Assembly: GCA_945871415.1 (NCBI GenBank)
Contig: CAMBWG010000100.1
Location: forward strand, 1-7,495
Direction of reading: 5' to 3'
Length of the DNA: 7,495 nucleotides
Source: an uncultured Desulfovibrio sp.
GTDB lineage: Bacteria; Desulfobacterota; Desulfovibrionia; Desulfovibrionales; Desulfovibrionaceae
In this document: positions 6,108 to 7,495 of the stretch, piece after piece
Numbering within the stretch: the first letter of the stretch is position 1
Layout: each line of letters opens with the position of its first letter
Position numbers and translations under genes: made by a program
Notes under the pieces: generated by a model
What the model was told of the DNA's origin: nothing
The model's database searches: none
The model's input: only the letters and a program-made list of their open reading frames with translations

Positions 6108-6237
6108 CGTCTTTTCAGTTTGAAATGTTTCGCATTTCAAACGCACGGCCTGTTTTTCCGGCCGCTTCGGGCCGGACGGCGTTGTGCCGCCGCTTTGCGT
6201 TTACGTTTTCAAAGGCTGAACGCCCTCATTTCCGGGG
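6108..6237 (+). repeat. Dispersed intergenic element, copy D
   Basis: The copy begins directly after the arsR stop codon. It contains TTTTCAGTTTGAAA, part of a perfect 10-bp hairpin GTTTGAAATG (6118-6127)/CATTTCAAAC (6133-6142), then ACGGCCTGTTTTTCC, a 7-bp hairpin TCCGGCC/GGCCGGA (6157-6176), the core GGCGTTGTGCCGCCGC (6178-6193), a weakened hairpin GCGTT/AACGC (6197-6223), and CTCATTTCCGGGGG (6224-6237). It separates arsR from the permease gene, so it would be in their shared transcript if the two are co-transcribed. Confidence 0.75.
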
Positions 6238-6299
6238 GAAAATTTTTTTACGTTTTTATTTGTCTTTTTAGCCAAGAAGCAAAGTAGAGGAGGCGTTTC

Positions 6300-7415
6300 A
6301 TGAGTAAGTGCTGCTGTTCCCCGCAACAGAAGGCGCCGACCCCGTCGCGGGGGGCGGAAGTCAGCAAACTGCGCTATTTCGGCATCGGCGCGGCGGCGCT
6401 GGCGCTCTGGGGCGCGCTGTATTCCGTTATTGAGCCGCTTTCCCGCTGGATCACGCAGAGCGTATTCCGTCTTGATGCGGCGTCGCCGCTGGGGGCTGCC
6501 GTGGAATTCTTTTTTTACGACACGGCAAAGATTCTTCTGCTGCTCGTGCTCATGGTCTATGTCATCGGCTGGTTGCGTGCCGGTCTGCATGTGGAGCGTG
6601 TGCGCGATTATCTTGCGGGCCGGGGACGCGGCATCGGCTACCTGCTGGGGGCTGGTTTCGGCGCGGTGACGCCGTTCTGCTCCTGCTCCAGCATTCCTTT
6701 ATTTCTGGGCTTCACCATGGCGCGTATTCCTCTCGGCATCACCATGGCTTTTCTCATTACGTCGCCGCTGGTCAACGAGATTGCCGTGGTGCTGCTCTGG
6801 GGGCTGCTGGGCTGGAAATTCACCGTCATCTATGTGGTCGTCGGCATACTTGCGGGCGTGGTCGGCGGCATATTCATGGATGCCATCCGCGCGGAACGCT
6901 GGTTGCAGCCCTTCCTGCTCGACGCCCTGAAGGAAGGCGCGCCGCAGTATGCGCCCGGGCAGGGGGAAGGCGCGGGCCGGATAGGTCTGCGGGAGCGGCA
7001 CAGCTTTGCCTGGGGGGAAATGACGGGCATTTTCCGCCGGGTCTGGCTCTGGGTCATTATCGGCGTGGGCCTCGGGGCCGCGCTGCACGGCTTTGTGCCG
7101 CAGCAGTGGTTTGCGGACAATCTCGGGGCGGGGCAGTGGTGGTCGGTGCCCGCAGCCGTTGCCGTGGGCATTCCGCTCTATACCAACGTCACCGGCATTA
7201 TTCCCATTATGGAAAGCCTGCTGCTCAAGGGCCTGCCGCTGGGCACGACCCTTGCCTTCTGCATGAGCACCGTGGCGGCCAGTCTGCCCGAAGTGCTCAT
7301 GCTCAAGCAGGTCATGCGCTGGAAACTGCTGGCGGTCTTTCTCGGCATGCTGCTGGTGCTGTTTACGCTCGTGGGCTGGCTGTTCAACGGCATTCAGGCA
7401 CAGCATATCATCTAG
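6300..7415 (+). CDS. DUF318/ArsP-type permease
   Basis: The ATG at 6300 follows AGAGGAGG at six bases, a very strong site. The 371-residue product is an inner-membrane permease of the ArsP_1/DUF318 (YraQ-like) family with about eight hydrophobic segments in two halves. The family hallmark TPFCSCSSIPLFLGF (124-138) sits in the first half, followed by LITSPLVNEIAVVLL (152-166). The second half carries the paired motif VGIPLYTNVTGIIPIMES (289-306) and LAFCMSTVAASLPE (318-331). A hydrophilic cytosolic loop of about 45 residues (195-240) links the halves. The N-terminus begins MSKCCCSPQQ, a triple Cys that could pass or sense a thiophilic ion. Members such as Campylobacter ArsP export trivalent organoarsenicals; others have unknown substrates. 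With an ArsR gene 192 bp upstream, thiophilic metal or metalloid efflux is the likely role. It probably shares the arsR promoter, as no clear second one was found. Confidence 0.9.
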   Translation: MSKCCCSPQQKAPTPSRGAEVSKLRYFGIGAAALALWGALYSVIEPLSRWITQSVFRLDAASPLGAAVEFFFYDTAKILLLLVLMVYVIGWLRAGLHVERVRDYLAGRGRGIGYLLGAGFGAVTPFCSCSSIPLFLGFTMARIPLGITMAFLITSPLVNEIAVVLLWGLLGWKFTVIYVVVGILAGVVGGIFMDAIRAERWLQPFLLDALKEGAPQYAPGQGEGAGRIGLRERHSFAWGEMTGIFRRVWLWVIIGVGLGAALHGFVPQQWFADNLGAGQWWSVPAAVAVGIPLYTNVTGIIPIMESLLLKGLPLGTTLAFCMSTVAASLPEVLMLKQVMRWKLLAVFLGMLLVLFTLVGWLFNGIQAQHII

Positions 7416-7435
7416 GGGCTGTTGACGTTAAATCG

Positions 7436-7495
7436 TTTTTCTGGGGGGAAGGAAACCCCCTTGGCTGGCGCGCAAGGGGCGTTTCCTTCCCCCCA
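7436..7495 (+). repeat. Post-stop G-run/C-run palindrome, copy Z
   Basis: Twenty-six bases after the permease stop codon, TGGGGGGAAGGAAAC (7442-7456) pairs perfectly with GTTTCCTTCCCCCCA (7481-7495). An inner stem CCCCTTG/CAAGGGG (7457-7479) closes a 9-base loop GCTGGCGCG, giving 22 pairs with one bulged C. TTTTT (7436-7440) precedes the stem. The window ends at the last paired base, so a 3' U-tract that would make it an ordinary terminator cannot be seen. Confidence 0.7.

Noticed and set aside
5484..6146. 220-codon minus-strand open frame opposite arsR
   Set aside because: The plus strand encodes a clear ArsR protein with its own promoter; the antisense frame crosses repeat copies C and D.
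6118..6157. Intrinsic terminator directly after arsR
   Set aside because: The 10-bp hairpin is perfect but the T-run comes eight bases after the stem, too far for a standard terminator.
7422..7450. Promoter suggested by TTGACG after the permease
   Set aside because: No -10-like sequence occurs at 16-18 bp; that position holds the G-run of the palindrome.
1..7495. CRISPR array, tRNA, rRNA, transposase or phage gene
   Set aside because: No regularly spaced direct repeats, tRNA-like fold, or recognisable mobile-element protein was seen. The dispersed repeats are irregularly spaced and carry no coding capacity.

Overview
This 7.5 kb window is GC-rich and bacterial. The lipoprotein signal peptide and the Skp/OmpH-like chaperone point to a Gram-negative cell. 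Gene content, base composition and the GC-rich intergenic palindromes would fit a Desulfovibrio-like deltaproteobacterium, but that placement is inference and no marker gene confirms it.

Layout, left to right: (1) an unrecognised acidic protein on the minus strand (182-700); (2) a divergent plus-strand Skp/OmpH-like lipoprotein (1059-1697) ending in a strong intrinsic terminator; (3) a convergent minus-strand NYN-domain (PIN-like nuclease fold) protein (2051-3547) whose C-terminal half carries three copies of a ~60-residue repeat; (4) a divergent plus-strand CPA1-type cation/proton antiporter with two C-terminal RCK_C/TrkA_C modules (3922-5523); (5) a plus-strand pair made of an ArsR-family metalloregulator (5784-6107) and a DUF318/ArsP-type permease with a CCC N-terminus (6300-7415). 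The last pair looks like a metal- or metalloid-responsive efflux unit: the repressor has a CxC site in its HTH region, a near-consensus sigma-70 promoter lies before it, and a short palindrome overlaps that promoter. The other genes show no evident pathway link to each other.

The most unusual content is between the genes. A dispersed element of about 100-155 bp occurs four times: plus orientation at 8-162, 3811-3914 and 6108-6237, and inverted at 5581-5690. It has a modular order (TTTTcAGTTTGAA, then GCGGAAAA..TTTTTTCC, then a GGCCGGGCGGCGC/GTGCCGCCGC core, then a GCGTTT..AAACGC hairpin, then CCAT.TCCGG). One hairpin keeps its pairing with at least one compensatory change between copies. The copy before the antiporter appears to lie in its 5' leader and ends in its Shine-Dalgarno sequence. 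A second, different G-run/C-run palindrome follows the stop codons of the NYN gene, the antiporter and the permease, with a T-tract on the 5' side in two of the three copies, unlike a canonical terminator. I know of no description of either element, but could not search.

Also notable is a minus-strand intrinsic terminator (3636-3670) upstream of the NYN gene with no gene to terminate, suggesting leader attenuation or a small RNA. No tRNA, rRNA, CRISPR array, transposase or insertion sequence was seen.
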